Positions 27,279 through 37,005 of a DNA stretch of 37,008 bases are shown in pieces. A program made the translations under genes and the position numbers. The stretch lies in assembly GCA_902630355.1 (NCBI GenBank), contig CACOUL010000022.1, positions 1-37,008 of the forward strand, read 5' to 3'. The notes beneath the pieces are model-generated. The model saw nothing but the letters and a program-made list of their open reading frames with translations, ran no database searches and had not been told where the DNA came from. Position 1 is the stretch's first letter. The number at the start of each line of letters is the position of its first letter. This DNA comes from Planctomycetaceae bacterium (GTDB taxonomy: Bacteria > Planctomycetota > Planctomycetia > Pirellulales > UBA7805).

Positions 27279-28487
27279 ATGATGGGACACGTTATTGAGC
27301 CTGACCCCGCCAAGACCGTGCCGCTCGGCTTTCGCTTGGCGGGTGTACACTGCGGAATCAAATCCGATCCTGAGAAAGAAGACCTTGGCCTGATCCTCCT
27401 CGATCGGCCCGCAGTTGCCGCCGGCGTTTATACCCAAAATAAATTTGCGGCAGCCCCTGTCGTACTCGATCGAAGCCGAACACCGAGCAACTCGATCCGT
27501 GCCGTGGTGATCAATTCGGGTAATGCCAACGCCTGCACGGGAGACCGCGGCATCGCGGATGCCGAGCGGATGTGCCTCGAGGTTGCTTCGGCATGCGATA
27601 TCGATCCGGGCGAGGTGCTGGTACTCTCCACCGGGGTCATCGGTCAGTTTTTACCGATCGACGCGATCGCGGCAGGCATCACCCGGACCGCGGCAAACCT
27701 GGCAGATGATGCGAGCGCGATTGCCGCGGCGGCGCGGGCTATGCTGACAACCGACACAAAAACAAAAACAGTCGAGCGCCACTGGCGAGGTGGATCGCTG
27801 CTTGGCATGGCCAAAGGTGCCGCCATGATCGGGCCCAAAATGGCCACCATGCTCGGGGTCGTGCTGACCGACGTTGCCATCGATCCGGAAATGGCACAGC
27901 GCCTTTTACGTCAAGCGGTTGACGAGAGTTTCCACTGCGTTCATGTCGATGGGCACACGAGTACCAACGACTCGGTCCTGTTTCTGGCCAGTGGCGCGGC
28001 GAACGTCGCGGTCGAGACGCCCGAAGATGTGGAGCAATTCGGCCAGCTTTTAACTGAAAGTTGCACCTCCTTGGCGCGAAGTATCCCCGATGACGGAGAG
28101 GGCGCAAATCACTTGATCACAATCCACGTCCGAGGATGCGAAAGTAGTTCCGCAGCGCGCAAGATCGCCCATACCGTGGCCGACAGCCCTCTCGTGAAAA
28201 CGGCGATCGCCGGAAATGATCCGAATTGGGGTCGAATCGTATCGGCGGCGGGGTACGCCGATGTACCGTTCGATCCGGAAAAACTGGAATTGCGGCTCAA
28301 CGGTCAACTCCTCTTTTGCGGGGCAACACCGACAGATTTCTCCGAGCGGGAGGTCTCCGACTCGATGCGCAGCAACCGCGAAACCCTGATCGAACTTCAT
28401 TTCGGCGAGGGATCGGCGGAAGCCCGATTCTGGACGAGCGATCTGACGGAAGAGTATGTGCGGCTCAACGCCGATTATCGCACGTAG
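27279..28487 (+). CDS. argJ: Bifunctional glutamate N-acetyltransferase/ornithine acetyltransferase
   Basis: 402 residues. ArgJ moves the acetyl group from N-acetylornithine to glutamate and, in bifunctional forms, also uses acetyl-CoA; it allows the cyclic arginine pathway. The precursor self-cleaves before a threonine: here Ala189-Thr190 in [14 protein letters not shown], slightly changed from the common KGSGMIAPNMATML but with the nucleophile kept. Also seen are [10 protein letters not shown] and the C-terminal block [15 protein letters not shown]. The ATG follows the argC stop without a gap (a second ATG is at 27282). Whether it is mono- or bifunctional cannot be told by eye. Confidence 0.96.
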   Translation: MMGHVIEPDPAKTVPLGFRLAGVHCGIKSDPEKEDLGLILLDRPAVAAGVYTQNKFAAAPVVLDRSRTPSNSIRAVVINSGNANACTGDRGIADAERMCLEVASACDIDPGEVLVLSTGVIGQFLPIDAIAAGITRTAANLADDASAIAAAARAMLTTDTKTKTVERHWRGGSLLGMAKGAAMIGPKMATMLGVVLTDVAIDPEMAQRLLRQAVDESFHCVHVDGHTSTNDSVLFLASGAANVAVETPEDVEQFGQLLTESCTSLARSIPDDGEGANHLITIHVRGCESSSAARKIAHTVADSPLVKTAIAGNDPNWGRIVSAAGYADVPFDPEKLELRLNGQLLFCGATPTDFSEREVSDSMRSNRETLIELHFGEGSAEARFWTSDLTEEYVRLNADYRT

Positions 28488-28630
28488 GTGCCATATGCTG
28501 GGGGTCGTTGGCACTCCCTCTGCAAGCAATGCGAGGCAACCTCGACATCGGCCTGTTCCTCCATTGGCCGCCGAGTTAAACTCCGGGGGTGGGCATCGAT
28601 GCCCGGAAGGATCAAGCACGGAGGCGGCCT

Positions 28631-30244
28631 ATGGCGCCATCAAGTGAAAATCGACCAAAACTTTCGGTCGTCGTCGTAGCGGTCGATAATGACCGCGATC
28701 TCCAAGCCTCGATCCGGAGCGTCAGCCCGATTGCAGACGAGATCGTGGTAGGGCAAATCGCCTTTGCGGATGCCCCAGATGTCGCGGAAGATTTAACGGA
28801 GAATCCCCGTGAAACGCCAGCGGGAGCTTCTGTCCGCTATCTTTCACTCCCTTGGCAGCAAGACTTTTCCGCAGCGCGCAACGCATGCCTCGAGGCCGCC
28901 AGTGGTGATTGGCTGCTTCTGCTCGACGGAGGAGAATTGCTCTCGGCAGAATCGCTCACCAAAATCGGCGATTTCATCGCGTTCAAAGCCGATGCAAACA
29001 AGGTCTACCGTTTACTCATCCAATCTCCTGCCAAGACCCGAGCCGACACCGGCGCGCAAATCAGTCAATGCAGGTTGCTCCCCAATCGACCGGAACTCCA
29101 CTTCTCGGGTCCGGTGCGAGAATCCCTCGAGGCATCGATTGCAGCCTGTGGCTTGGAAAGCGAGCAACTCGACTTGGTCGTCATGTTGCCGGAAAACGGC
29201 GAGCGAGATGATTTTAAACTGCGGAGGGCACGCATGCAGCTTCGTGTCTGCGAGCATATACGAAGCGAGGAAACGACCGATCCCCGCCTCTGGCTTGCCC
29301 GTGGTGAGGCCTTGGCCGACCTCGGGGAGTGGAAGCAGGCGGAACACGCGTTCTCTCAAGCACGCCGGTTCGCCGTGGAAGGGTCGGCAGAACTTCTCGA
29401 AGCGTACTACGGAGAGTTGCGATCGCTGGATCGCGAAGCCGATCTTCAGGAATCACAGCTTACGCTTTGTATCGAAGCGCTCAAGCAATTTCCGGTCGAC
29501 GTTCAATTGCTCTGTGCTATGGGAAATTACTTGCATCAACAGCAACGCATCGACTTGGCAACGCGGGCATATCAGACGGCCGTAAGACACGGAACGATTC
29601 ATCCCACGAGTTGGCATTTGACCGAGATCGCGCAAATTGCAACCACCTGCTTGAGTATCAGCCTGGAGTTGGAGGATCGCGTTGAGGAGGCTCGGGGTGT
29701 CTTGGAGGATGCATTGCTCGAGCAACCGAACTCGTTTCGCCTGCGCCATCAGTTGATCGATTTGCACGTGAGACACGGACGAAGAAAAGAAGCAATCGAA
29801 CAGGTCAGTCGCTTTCCCACTGAATGGCCCCATCGCGACGCGTTGGCCAACGCGGTCCGGGGTGCGTGCCTTGCAGGCACACAGAATTGGTCCAATGCGG
29901 AAGCCTACCTGCAAACCGCCTTCGACGCCGGTTGCCGCGACATCCTTTGCTTGCGGTGGCTGACACTCACCCATGCGGCACTGGAACATTACGATGCGGC
30001 CCAGGAAATTCTCGACCTCTGGAGAGACGAGGAGCCGGAGAGCCAAGAGGTGCAAAAACTGACCGCCAGCCTGCTGACACGAAAATTCGGTCAGACCGCC
30101 CAAGCGGTCGCGAGTGGTTCGCCCGCGACCCTGCCACCGCACTTTCCACTCTCTCCGGGCGCGGAAGGGGGAGCACGCAAGAGGCCGCAAAAGGCTGAGG
30201 TTCACCCCGGTTCAATGTCCGAAGAAGCGGGACCTACCGGGTGA
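28631..30244 (+). CDS. GT2-like/TPR protein with degenerate glycosyltransferase motifs
   Basis: 537 residues from ATG 28631, chosen because GGAGG (28620-28624) precedes it; the longer GTG start at 28589 lacks this. The N-terminal 230 residues follow the fold pattern of GT2 enzymes that carry TPR repeats, shown by FSAARNACLEAASGDWLL. Key positions are altered: the usual KNE is DND (19-21), the nucleotide-binding VVDTGS-type segment reads VGQIAFAD, and the metal-binding DADE is Asp99-Gly-Gly-Glu102. The rest (about 230-490) is helical repeats of TPR type, and the last 50 residues are Pro/Gly-rich. It may be a non-catalytic scaffold. It lies 143 bp after argJ. Confidence 0.75.
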   Translation: MAPSSENRPKLSVVVVAVDNDRDLQASIRSVSPIADEIVVGQIAFADAPDVAEDLTENPRETPAGASVRYLSLPWQQDFSAARNACLEAASGDWLLLLDGGELLSAESLTKIGDFIAFKADANKVYRLLIQSPAKTRADTGAQISQCRLLPNRPELHFSGPVRESLEASIAACGLESEQLDLVVMLPENGERDDFKLRRARMQLRVCEHIRSEETTDPRLWLARGEALADLGEWKQAEHAFSQARRFAVEGSAELLEAYYGELRSLDREADLQESQLTLCIEALKQFPVDVQLLCAMGNYLHQQQRIDLATRAYQTAVRHGTIHPTSWHLTEIAQIATTCLSISLELEDRVEEARGVLEDALLEQPNSFRLRHQLIDLHVRHGRRKEAIEQVSRFPTEWPHRDALANAVRGACLAGTQNWSNAEAYLQTAFDAGCRDILCLRWLTLTHAALEHYDAAQEILDLWRDEEPESQEVQKLTASLLTRKFGQTAQAVASGSPATLPPHFPLSPGAEGGARKRPQKAEVHPGSMSEEAGPTG

Positions 30245-30326
30245 TTTTCGGTATCACCCCCGGCGTCCCGCGATACAAGCAAAAACGCATCGGGAAAGCT
30301 TTTTTGAAAACTCCCGGTGAGATTGC

Positions 30327-30359
30327 TTGACAAATTCCGTGCGACCTCCAAACTAATTT
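30327..30359 (+). promoter_or_regulatory. Candidate promoter for the acidic gene-ileS-purN run
   Basis: A perfect TTGACA lies at 30327-30332. The best -10 candidate is ACTAAT (30352-30357) at a long 19-bp spacing, in an A/T-rich stretch about 45 bases before the start codon. Upstream, an imperfect hairpin (30237-30263) spans the stop of the previous gene without a T tract. Confidence 0.4.
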
Positions 30360-30399
30360 ATTCGACACTGTGCAATTGATATCCATCGAGGAGACTGGC

Positions 30400-30699
30400 A
30401 TGCGGGTTACGTTAGACAATCCAACAGCATCCGATCTTTTTGCGAAAAGCGACCCCGGTATGCAACCGGAAATCCCACATTGCGTCGCGGCGGCAAACGG
30501 AAGTTGGTGCGATCTCGAAACGGACGATGAGGGCGCCGGCGAGGAATTTGACGAGGAAGATTTTGACGACGATTTCGATGACGACTTCGAAGATGAAGAG
30601 GACGATGGATACGGCGATTTCGACGATACGATCGATCCGTTTGCCACAGATGACGATGCGTCGGATAAAGACGACGAGGATGTGGAATTTGACGAATAG
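30400..30699 (+). CDS. Small polyacidic protein with spaced aromatic residues
   Basis: 99 residues from ATG 30400, with GAGGAG (30388-30393) at good spacing; an in-frame GTG at 30370 is unlikely. The first 39 residues are mixed and contain two cysteines. Residues 40-99 contain 37 Asp or Glu and almost no basic residues. Phenylalanines recur at 50, 55, 59 and 63, separated by acidic triplets, then Tyr71, Phe74, Phe81 and Phe97. No known domain is recognised. Strongly acidic low-complexity proteins can bind basic partners such as ribosomal proteins or nucleoid proteins, but nothing here proves that. It lies 50 bp before ileS, so it is probably cotranscribed with it. Confidence 0.72.
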   Translation: MRVTLDNPTASDLFAKSDPGMQPEIPHCVAAANGSWCDLETDDEGAGEEFDEEDFDDDFDDDFEDEEDDGYGDFDDTIDPFATDDDASDKDDEDVEFDE

Positions 30700-30749
30700 T
30701 CACTCCCTCTTCATACGGAAACGATTCCGTTTCTCCGTCCGGGTGCAAT

Positions 30750-33700
30750 ATGTTTGAGACGGTGGAAGGATCGGTTGATTTTCCTGCGCTCGAAGAGCAA
30801 ATCGGTCGCTTCTGGAAGTCCGAAAAGATCTATGAAAAATCGCTCGCTGCCCGCGAGGGAGCCGAGCGATTTGTCTTTTATGAGGGACCGCCGACGGCAA
30901 ACGGCATGCCGCATCCGGGACATTGCCTCACGCGAGCCATCAAGGACCTCTTCCCTCGCTATCGCACCATGCAGGGATTCCTTTGCGAGCGCAAAGCAGG
31001 GTGGGATACCCACGGACTTCCGGTCGAGGTGGAAGTCTGCAAGGAACTCGGTATCCACTCGAAGGAAGAAATCGAAGCCTACGGCATCGAGCCTTTCATT
31101 CAGCAGTGTCAGGCCTCGGTGTGGCGCTATATGCAGGAGTGGGAACGACTCACCGAACGCCTCGGATTCTGGGTTGATCTACGAGATGCCTATGTCACCT
31201 ACCACCAGTCCTATGTCGAGAGCGTATGGTGGAGCCTGCAACAATTGTTCGAGCGAGGGCTGCTCTATCGCGGGCATAAAATTGTGTGGTGGTGGGCTCA
31301 AGGGGGAACCGCACTTTCGGCCGGAGAGGTCGGACAGGGATACCGTGAAGTCGCCGACCCAAGTGCCTTTCTCAAACTTCCGTTGAAGGACGAGCGGTAC
31401 CCCGAGACCTCGCTGTTAGTCTGGACGACCACCCCGTGGACCCTGCCGAGCAATCAGTTTGCTGCCGTGCATCCCGAAATAGAATACGCCCAGGTCCGCG
31501 ACGCGGCGAGCGGGGAAGCGTTGATCCTCGCACACGACCTGGTTGAGCCTCTGGCCGAACAGTGGAAGCGAGAATGGGTGATTGAGTCTTCATGTCAGGG
31601 GAGTGCGTTGGTGGGTTTGCACTACCAACCCCCCTTTGATTGCTTGAGCGAGTGTGGGGGGGAGGCCTCCTGGAAAGTCGTCCCAGCGGAGTTTGTCACC
31701 ACCGAAAGCGGAACCGGATTAGTCCACATTGCCCCCGCGTTCGGTGAAGACGACTACAACATACTTCAACGGGAGCGAGAAGAGGATCCACAAGTCCCTC
31801 TGATTCACTGCGTTGGACCGGATGGAAAATTTACGGATCAAGCACCCGAGTTTGTCCGTGGGCGGTGGGTGAAGGAGTGCGACAAGGACATTCTGCGTGA
31901 TCTCAAATCGCGTCAGTTGCTGTTTCATCAAAGCCAATATTTGCACGACTATCCGTTTTGCTGGCGAGCCGAGGAGGATCCCCTGATCCAATACCCTCGG
32001 GAAAGTTGGTTTATCAAAACGACCCTCTGCAAAGATGCGATGCTCGAGAATAATCGGGCGATCCAATGGTTGCCGGATCACATTCAAGAAGGTCGGATGG
32101 GGAAATTCCTGGAATCGAATGTTGACTGGGCCTTAAGTCGCGAGCGGTACTGGGGCACCCCGCTGCCGATTTGGGAGTGTTCACAGACCGGAAAGCAGGA
32201 AGCAATTTCCAGTTATGCCGAACTACAGGACAAACCCGGAGTCGCCGGATTCGAGGTCTGGGAGGCTGCGAAGGCGGCAAGCCCGAATCTGCCAGACGAC
32301 CTCCGCGTCCACAAACCCTATATCGATGCGGTGACATACGCATCGCCGTTTGCCGAAGGCGGCCGCATGCAGCGCGTGAGCGAAGTGATCGATTGCTGGT
32401 ACGATTCCGGTGCGATGCCATTTGCCCAGTGGGGTTACCCGCACCAGGGAACAGAGCATTTCTCATCGCAGTTTCCGGCCGATTTCATCAGCGAAGCGCT
32501 CGATCAAACGCGAGGTTGGTTTTATAGCCTGCTCGCCATCAGCACGCTTCTCTCAACGACGGAAACGGAAGGCGAAACCGAAGCGAATCTCTTCGATCGC
32601 CCCTTGCCCCACCCCTTTCGCAATTGCATCGTTCTCGGACTGATGCTTGGAGAGGATGGTGGCAAGATGTCCAAGAGTAAACGGAATTATCGGGAACCGA
32701 ATGAGATCTTCGACAAATATGGCGCCGATGCGCTGCGTTGGTATTTCTTTGCAAACCAACCGCCTTGGACCTCCATTCGATACAACGAACAGTCAATCAA
32801 AGAAAGTATCCCCGAGTTCTTACTTCGCCTCTGGAACGTTTACAGCTTCTTTGTGATTTACGCCAAGATCGACGGCTTCAATCCGGCTGAAAATTTTGCT
32901 GACGGCGCGGTTGATGCATCGCTAACACCCGCCGCACTTGAAAACGTTCCCGATTATCCCGCCACGGAGTCGCGCAGTGAGTTGGATCGCTGGATCTTAA
33001 GCCAACTGCACCGCACCAGCGGCCAAGTGACCGAGGCGATGGATCGGTACGAAAACTACGAGGCGTGCGGATACCTCACCACGTTTGTGGATGCGTTGAG
33101 CAATTGGTATGTCCGCCGCAGTCGGGATCGCTTCTGGAGTGGCGAAACGGGATCAGCCGATAAGTGGAACGCCTATTGGACGCTCTACGAATGTTTGCTG
33201 ACCACCTCCAAACTCGTGGCCCCTTTCATTCCCTTTCTCGCGGAATCGATCTGGAAAAATCTTGCACGTCCCTTTGAGTCAATCGCCCACGAAAGTGTTC
33301 ATTTGTGCGATTACCCGATCGCCGATCCCGCCCGCATCGACACGACGCTGCTGGAGAGAATGGCTCTGATGCGGGAAATCGCGTCGTTGGGTCGCAGTGC
33401 GCGGATGGAGGCAAAACAGAAGGTTCGGCAACCTTTGCCTCGGGTCGAAGTGATCCTCGCCTCGCCCACTCACCTCGATTGGCTCGCATCCCACGCCGAA
33501 CTGATACGCACGGAATTGAATGTCAAAGAAGTCGAGTTGACGCTTGAGGCACCGGAGTACATCACCTATCAGATCCAGCCCGATTTCAAACGACTCGGGC
33601 CCAAAATGGGGCCTCGCATGCCCAAACTTAAACAAGCACTCCAACAGACAAATGGTCGCGATGTCCTTGCCCAACTCGCGGAAAAGGGATGCTATGAACT

Positions 33701-34100
33701 CGACCTGGAGGGAGAGAGTATCCAACTTGGCCGGGACGATCTGCAAGTGCGACTTCAGGCGAAAGAGGGTTGGGCTGCAAGCGAAGGATCGCAATGCGTG
33801 GTCGTGCTCTCCACGGAATTAACCGAGGAACTGATCGGCGAGGGCATGGTTCGCGATCTGGTGCGGGTGGTTCAGGATCGCCGCAAGGAACTGGATTGCG
33901 ATTTCACAGACCGCATCGCCTTGGGCATCGTCACTGAATCGATTCCACTTCAGACTGCGATCAAGTCACACGAGGGGTACCTCGCTGCTGAAACGCTGAG
34001 TCAGGCAGTGTCGCACGCTCCGATCGCCGAAGTCAGCGGCATCGACATCCAACTCGGGGAACATGAACTCACCCTGTACGTTGAGGTCGTTGATCCATGA
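30750..34100 (+). CDS. ileS: Isoleucine--tRNA ligase (type 2 form)
   Basis: 1116 residues. It charges tRNA-Ile in the cytoplasm and edits mischarged valine. The HIGH motif is HPGH (residues 55-58, in [13 protein letters not shown]) and the KMSKS loop is intact (about 639-643). The editing domain follows about 185-400, with [14 protein letters not shown]. The length and wording ([18 protein letters not shown]-terminal anticodon-binding and extended domains) fit the eukaryote-like IleRS2 type. The usual CxxC before GTALS is replaced ([12 protein letters not shown]), so a zinc knob there is absent. An imperfect hairpin (about 30715-30738) precedes the start. It overlaps purN by four bases. Confidence 0.96.
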   Translation: MFETVEGSVDFPALEEQIGRFWKSEKIYEKSLAAREGAERFVFYEGPPTANGMPHPGHCLTRAIKDLFPRYRTMQGFLCERKAGWDTHGLPVEVEVCKELGIHSKEEIEAYGIEPFIQQCQASVWRYMQEWERLTERLGFWVDLRDAYVTYHQSYVESVWWSLQQLFERGLLYRGHKIVWWWAQGGTALSAGEVGQGYREVADPSAFLKLPLKDERYPETSLLVWTTTPWTLPSNQFAAVHPEIEYAQVRDAASGEALILAHDLVEPLAEQWKREWVIESSCQGSALVGLHYQPPFDCLSECGGEASWKVVPAEFVTTESGTGLVHIAPAFGEDDYNILQREREEDPQVPLIHCVGPDGKFTDQAPEFVRGRWVKECDKDILRDLKSRQLLFHQSQYLHDYPFCWRAEEDPLIQYPRESWFIKTTLCKDAMLENNRAIQWLPDHIQEGRMGKFLESNVDWALSRERYWGTPLPIWECSQTGKQEAISSYAELQDKPGVAGFEVWEAAKAASPNLPDDLRVHKPYIDAVTYASPFAEGGRMQRVSEVIDCWYDSGAMPFAQWGYPHQGTEHFSSQFPADFISEALDQTRGWFYSLLAISTLLSTTETEGETEANLFDRPLPHPFRNCIVLGLMLGEDGGKMSKSKRNYREPNEIFDKYGADALRWYFFANQPPWTSIRYNEQSIKESIPEFLLRLWNVYSFFVIYAKIDGFNPAENFADGAVDASLTPAALENVPDYPATESRSELDRWILSQLHRTSGQVTEAMDRYENYEACGYLTTFVDALSNWYVRRSRDRFWSGETGSADKWNAYWTLYECLLTTSKLVAPFIPFLAESIWKNLARPFESIAHESVHLCDYPIADPARIDTTLLERMALMREIASLGRSARMEAKQKVRQPLPRVEVILASPTHLDWLASHAELIRTELNVKEVELTLEAPEYITYQIQPDFKRLGPKMGPRMPKLKQALQQTNGRDVLAQLAEKGCYELDLEGESIQLGRDDLQVRLQAKEGWAASEGSQCVVVLSTELTEELIGEGMVRDLVRVVQDRRKELDCDFTDRIALGIVTESIPLQTAIKSHEGYLAAETLSQAVSHAPIAEVSGIDIQLGEHELTLYVEVVDP

Positions 34101-34702
34101 AGCTTGCCGTTTTTATTTCCGGAGGTGGCACCACGCTGCGCAACCTCATCAAACAGCAAGAAAAGGGCCAACTCGACGTTGAGTTCAAACTGGTGATTTC
34201 AAGTTGCCCCAGCGCCGCAGGTCTCGCCTACGCCGAGGCGGCAAATATTCCTCAGCATATCGTCTCGCGATCCGATTACAGTTCGGCGGAAAACTACCGG
34301 GACGCCATGTTTGAGCCTTGCAGGGAAGCGCAAGTCGATTACGTGTTGATGGGTGGATTCATCCAGCACGTGCTGATCCCCACCGACTTCACACATCGAG
34401 TACTCAACATCCACCCCTCACTCATTCCTGCCTTTTGCGGCAAAGGATACTACGGTTCGCACGTGCATCGGGCCGTGCTGGACTACGGAGCGAAGGTGAG
34501 CGGATGCACTGTGCACTTCGTGGACGATCAATACGATCATGGGCCGATTCTGCTCCAGCGCGTGGTGGAGGTCGAGCAGAACGATACCCCCGAAACCCTG
34601 GCCGCGCGGGTCTTCGACGCCGAGTGTGAAGCCTATCCGGAGGCGATCCGGTTGCTTCAATCCGGCGCGGTCCGCATCGAGGACCGCTCTGTCACTTGGT
34701 GA
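34097..34702 (+). CDS. purN: Phosphoribosylglycinamide formyltransferase
   Basis: 201 residues. PurN transfers a formyl group from 10-formyltetrahydrofolate to GAR in purine synthesis. The N-terminal [12 protein letters not shown] binds the phosphate. The catalytic triad is visible as Asn104 and His106 in NIHPSLIP and Asp147 in DDQYDHGPI. The segment [19 protein letters not shown] is of the type also seen in Bacteroidetes. The ATG overlaps the ileS stop (ATGA), so translation is coupled. Its 3' end overlaps the convergent GNAT gene by 46 bp. Confidence 0.95.
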   Translation: MKLAVFISGGGTTLRNLIKQQEKGQLDVEFKLVISSCPSAAGLAYAEAANIPQHIVSRSDYSSAENYRDAMFEPCREAQVDYVLMGGFIQHVLIPTDFTHRVLNIHPSLIPAFCGKGYYGSHVHRAVLDYGAKVSGCTVHFVDDQYDHGPILLQRVVEVEQNDTPETLAARVFDAECEAYPEAIRLLQSGAVRIEDRSVTW

Positions 34703-35184
34703 GTCGGCAGGTAACCGATCGCTTCGTAAAAGCGGGCCGCCTCATGCCACCCGGTGTGAGTCTCCAGGTGGATCTCCCGCATGCCACGCTGCCAACAGAC
34801 ACGCTCCAGGTGAGCCACCAGGAGCCGAGCGACGCCACGCCGCCGCCATTCGGGCCGAACCGCCAACCAGTGAATCGCAGGGATGTGCTTTCGATCTCGA
34901 CCGGACCGCACCCGAAGGGCGACCGAACCTATGAGTCGGTACTCGCCATCGCAAGCCAAGAATATTTCGTCGGGCGAGCGATCCGCATGACTTAAGAAGT
35001 GCTTTTCAAAATCCGCCGTCGTCCAGGGTCGCATCGGTGGATCCGCCGCGACGAAGGCATCGCACATCAAATCGATCCATCCAGAAATATCCCGCGAGCC
35101 TCCAAACGGGCGGACTTCGACCCCGGCCACTGCAATGCACTGCGGTGGTGCGGTGAGCAGGCGGCAGAGTTGCTGGACGTGCAT
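34657..35184 (-). CDS. GNAT-family N-acetyltransferase
   Basis: 175 residues from ATG 35184; an in-frame GTG at 35196 is the alternative. The acetyl-CoA-binding motif A reads IHWLAVRPEWRRRGVARLLV (about 105-124), with the typical R-x-x-G-x-A loop, and the C-terminal ARFYEAIGY is motif B. The substrate is unknown. The first 25 residues are unlike the core. The gene overlaps the 3' end of purN on the other strand, so the two transcripts are complementary over 46 bp. It lies 31 bp downstream of the HD-domain gene and probably shares its transcript. Confidence 0.86.
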   Translation of the reverse strand: MHVQQLCRLLTAPPQCIAVAGVEVRPFGGSRDISGWIDLMCDAFVAADPPMRPWTTADFEKHFLSHADRSPDEIFLACDGEYRLIGSVALRVRSGRDRKHIPAIHWLAVRPEWRRRGVARLLVAHLERVCWQRGMREIHLETHTGWHEAARFYEAIGYLPTHQVTERSSMRTAPD

Positions 35185-35214
35185 CGCGTAGCTCACGGAG
35201 TCTCGATGATTGCC

Positions 35215-36285
35215 TTAACCTGAAAATGCGTCGCTCATCGCTCGGATCTCTGCCAAAGCGTCTTCGATCTCGGGGACGGCAACGCCACGCTGTCGCCCTC
35301 GCTTGTCGCATTCGGCGAGAAGGAGCAATTCCTCAAAATTGGGATCTGCCTCCAGTCGTCGACGCGCCCGCATGCCCAGTGTGCCATTCAAATACTGATG
35401 TCCCTGCTCGTGTTGCTCGATCAGCAGCGCGGTTCTCTCGGTGACGTGGTCCGCGAGTGCCTCGACTCCTGCGACAACGTGATTGTGTGGATCGATCGCC
35501 TTGCCGACGTCGTGCAAGAGGGCAGCAAGCAAGAATTCTTCGTCGTACGGTCGCTCCTCTGTCGCAAGTTGAAAGACTTGGAGGCTGTGGTAGAGGGCGT
35601 CCTTCTCGGGGTGTCTCTCGGGCGAAAGGACCACGTTTTCAAGTGGCGCAAGCAGCGCCGCGTAGTACGCAAAACGGTCGGGACGCGGCGGTGATGCGGC
35701 GGAGAATTCCACATGCGTTTTCTCGCCCGGCCCCTGCCATAACTGCTCCAATTCGGCGAGCCCACACATCTGCGCCGTTTCGTCAGCGCACCGGACCGCA
35801 CTGCGGGAGACGATCCAAAGATTGACAATAAAATTGCCCATCAGCCGGATCTCTCCCCCGACAAAAGTGACGGGAGATTGCTCGGACGATCTCTCGCATG
35901 CTGCCGAGAAGTCCGCCTGCAGCAGCAGTTCGATAATCCTCCCCTGAGGCACATCATCGACCGCAACCTGAACCTGATCATCCGGCCGCACGACGCGTTC
36001 GAGAACTTGTGCATCGATCTGCGGATTGAACGCCTTGATCGGTCGCATGACCGTCAACAGATCGTGAACCAATCGCTGCCGCAGGTTGTGCTGCTGGCCC
36101 TCAGCGAGGAGCAGCACCTTGTTGCGAATTTCCTGTTTTGTCGGTATATCGCGCGAAGCGATCGATCCGCACCGCAAATCTCGCATCGCCTCGTGCCTTG
36201 CCTCTTCGTAACTCGGGCCCGTCGGCGCGCACATGAATTGGGCCGCCCGCGCCGCAATTCGTTCTCGCCAATAGCCTTCGTGCAT
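35215..36285 (-). CDS. HD-domain protein, likely phosphohydrolase
   Basis: 356 residues from ATG 36285; the frame reaches a TTG at 36315, which would put it closer to the upstream gene. The C-terminal half has an HD signature: YHSLQV (first His), LLAALLHDVGKAIDPHNHV (HD pair), and later acidic residues, so metal-dependent phosphohydrolase activity is likely. The N-terminal half (about 1-200) is not recognised; it includes VRPDDQVQVAVDD and a long helical stretch. The substrate may be a nucleotide, but that is inference from the superfamily. It lies between the conserved hypothetical gene and the GNAT gene on the same strand. Confidence 0.78.
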   Translation of the reverse strand: MHEGYWRERIAARAAQFMCAPTGPSYEEARHEAMRDLRCGSIASRDIPTKQEIRNKVLLLAEGQQHNLRQRLVHDLLTVMRPIKAFNPQIDAQVLERVVRPDDQVQVAVDDVPQGRIIELLLQADFSAACERSSEQSPVTFVGGEIRLMGNFIVNLWIVSRSAVRCADETAQMCGLAELEQLWQGPGEKTHVEFSAASPPRPDRFAYYAALLAPLENVVLSPERHPEKDALYHSLQVFQLATEERPYDEEFLLAALLHDVGKAIDPHNHVVAGVEALADHVTERTALLIEQHEQGHQYLNGTLGMRARRRLEADPNFEELLLLAECDKRGRQRGVAVPEIEDALAEIRAMSDAFSG

Positions 36286-36323
36286 GTGAAAACAAACCAA
36301 AAAAGGGAAAATCAATCAGAGGG

Positions 36324-36848
36324 TCATTCCACATCGAGTGCCTGCCGGAAACAGAACGCGAAGAGCAAATCCCATTCGGCAGACTCAACGGCTTGGAGTA
36401 CCGAATCCGAAGCTGGCCCTCGTGCAGCCGCCTGACAGCGGTCGACAAAATCGAAGGGGTCCCATGGAGTGCTGTCGGAAAATACCTGGGGTGCTATTTG
36501 GTGCGCTGCCGCCGCAAGTTCCGAAAAAACAGGGTGGGGGCCGACACGGCGAAACCAATACTTGGCATTCCCGAAATCACCTTCACGGCGATGCATGATC
36601 CCATGCCAATAGCTTCCCGTCGGAGTATCGATCTGCTGACTCACCTGATGGGATTCATCGAGAAACTGATGCCGCAGCCAAAGTCCGCTTTCACACGCCT
36701 CTGCCATTGAAGTGTCCTGGACCGGGCGAGGTGCGACGGCCGAGTTGAAATCGAACACCTCGAGTTGCCGTCGTGCAGCGGTCGGAGACTCCTCCTCGAG
36801 GAGGTCGACAATCGGCGGCGGATAGTCGGGCGGGGCGGGAGTCGACAT
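36324..36848 (-). CDS. Conserved hypothetical protein
   Basis: 174 residues from ATG 36848, chosen because GAAGAG lies upstream and the additional 33 residues of the longer frame look non-conserved. After a Pro-rich N-terminus, the core contains GSYWHGIMHRREGDFGNAKY and WFRRVGPHPVF, then WDPFDFVDRC and a C-terminal WDLLFAFCF. I recognise this as a recurrent conserved bacterial protein of unknown function. The His/Arg/Glu/Trp residues of the core (HGIMHRRE) could be an active site, but no reaction is known to me. It begins a minus-strand run with the HD-domain gene, 38 bp away. Confidence 0.7.
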   Translation of the reverse strand: MSTPAPPDYPPPIVDLLEEESPTAARRQLEVFDFNSAVAPRPVQDTSMAEACESGLWLRHQFLDESHQVSQQIDTPTGSYWHGIMHRREGDFGNAKYWFRRVGPHPVFSELAAAAHQIAPQVFSDSTPWDPFDFVDRCQAAARGPASDSVLQAVESAEWDLLFAFCFRQALDVE

Positions 36849-36976
36849 GGCGGATGTTCTCTTCGGTGACTGAAAACGCATTATAGGGTGCTCTTGAGCG
36901 TGCGGCGATAACGTGAAAAACAGCCCGTATGGGCGGGAAGACGACATTTTCAGGGAACTTACCTGCCAAACGTATC

Positions 36977-37005
36977 TTGACTCGTTTATTCAGGCACACT
37001 AAATT
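36977..37005 (+). promoter_or_regulatory. Candidate outward promoter at the right edge
   Basis: TTGACT (36977-36982, five of six) with a 17-bp spacer to TAAATT (37000-37005, four of six) points out of the window. Its gene would lie beyond the right edge, divergent from the conserved hypothetical gene. Confidence 0.3.
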
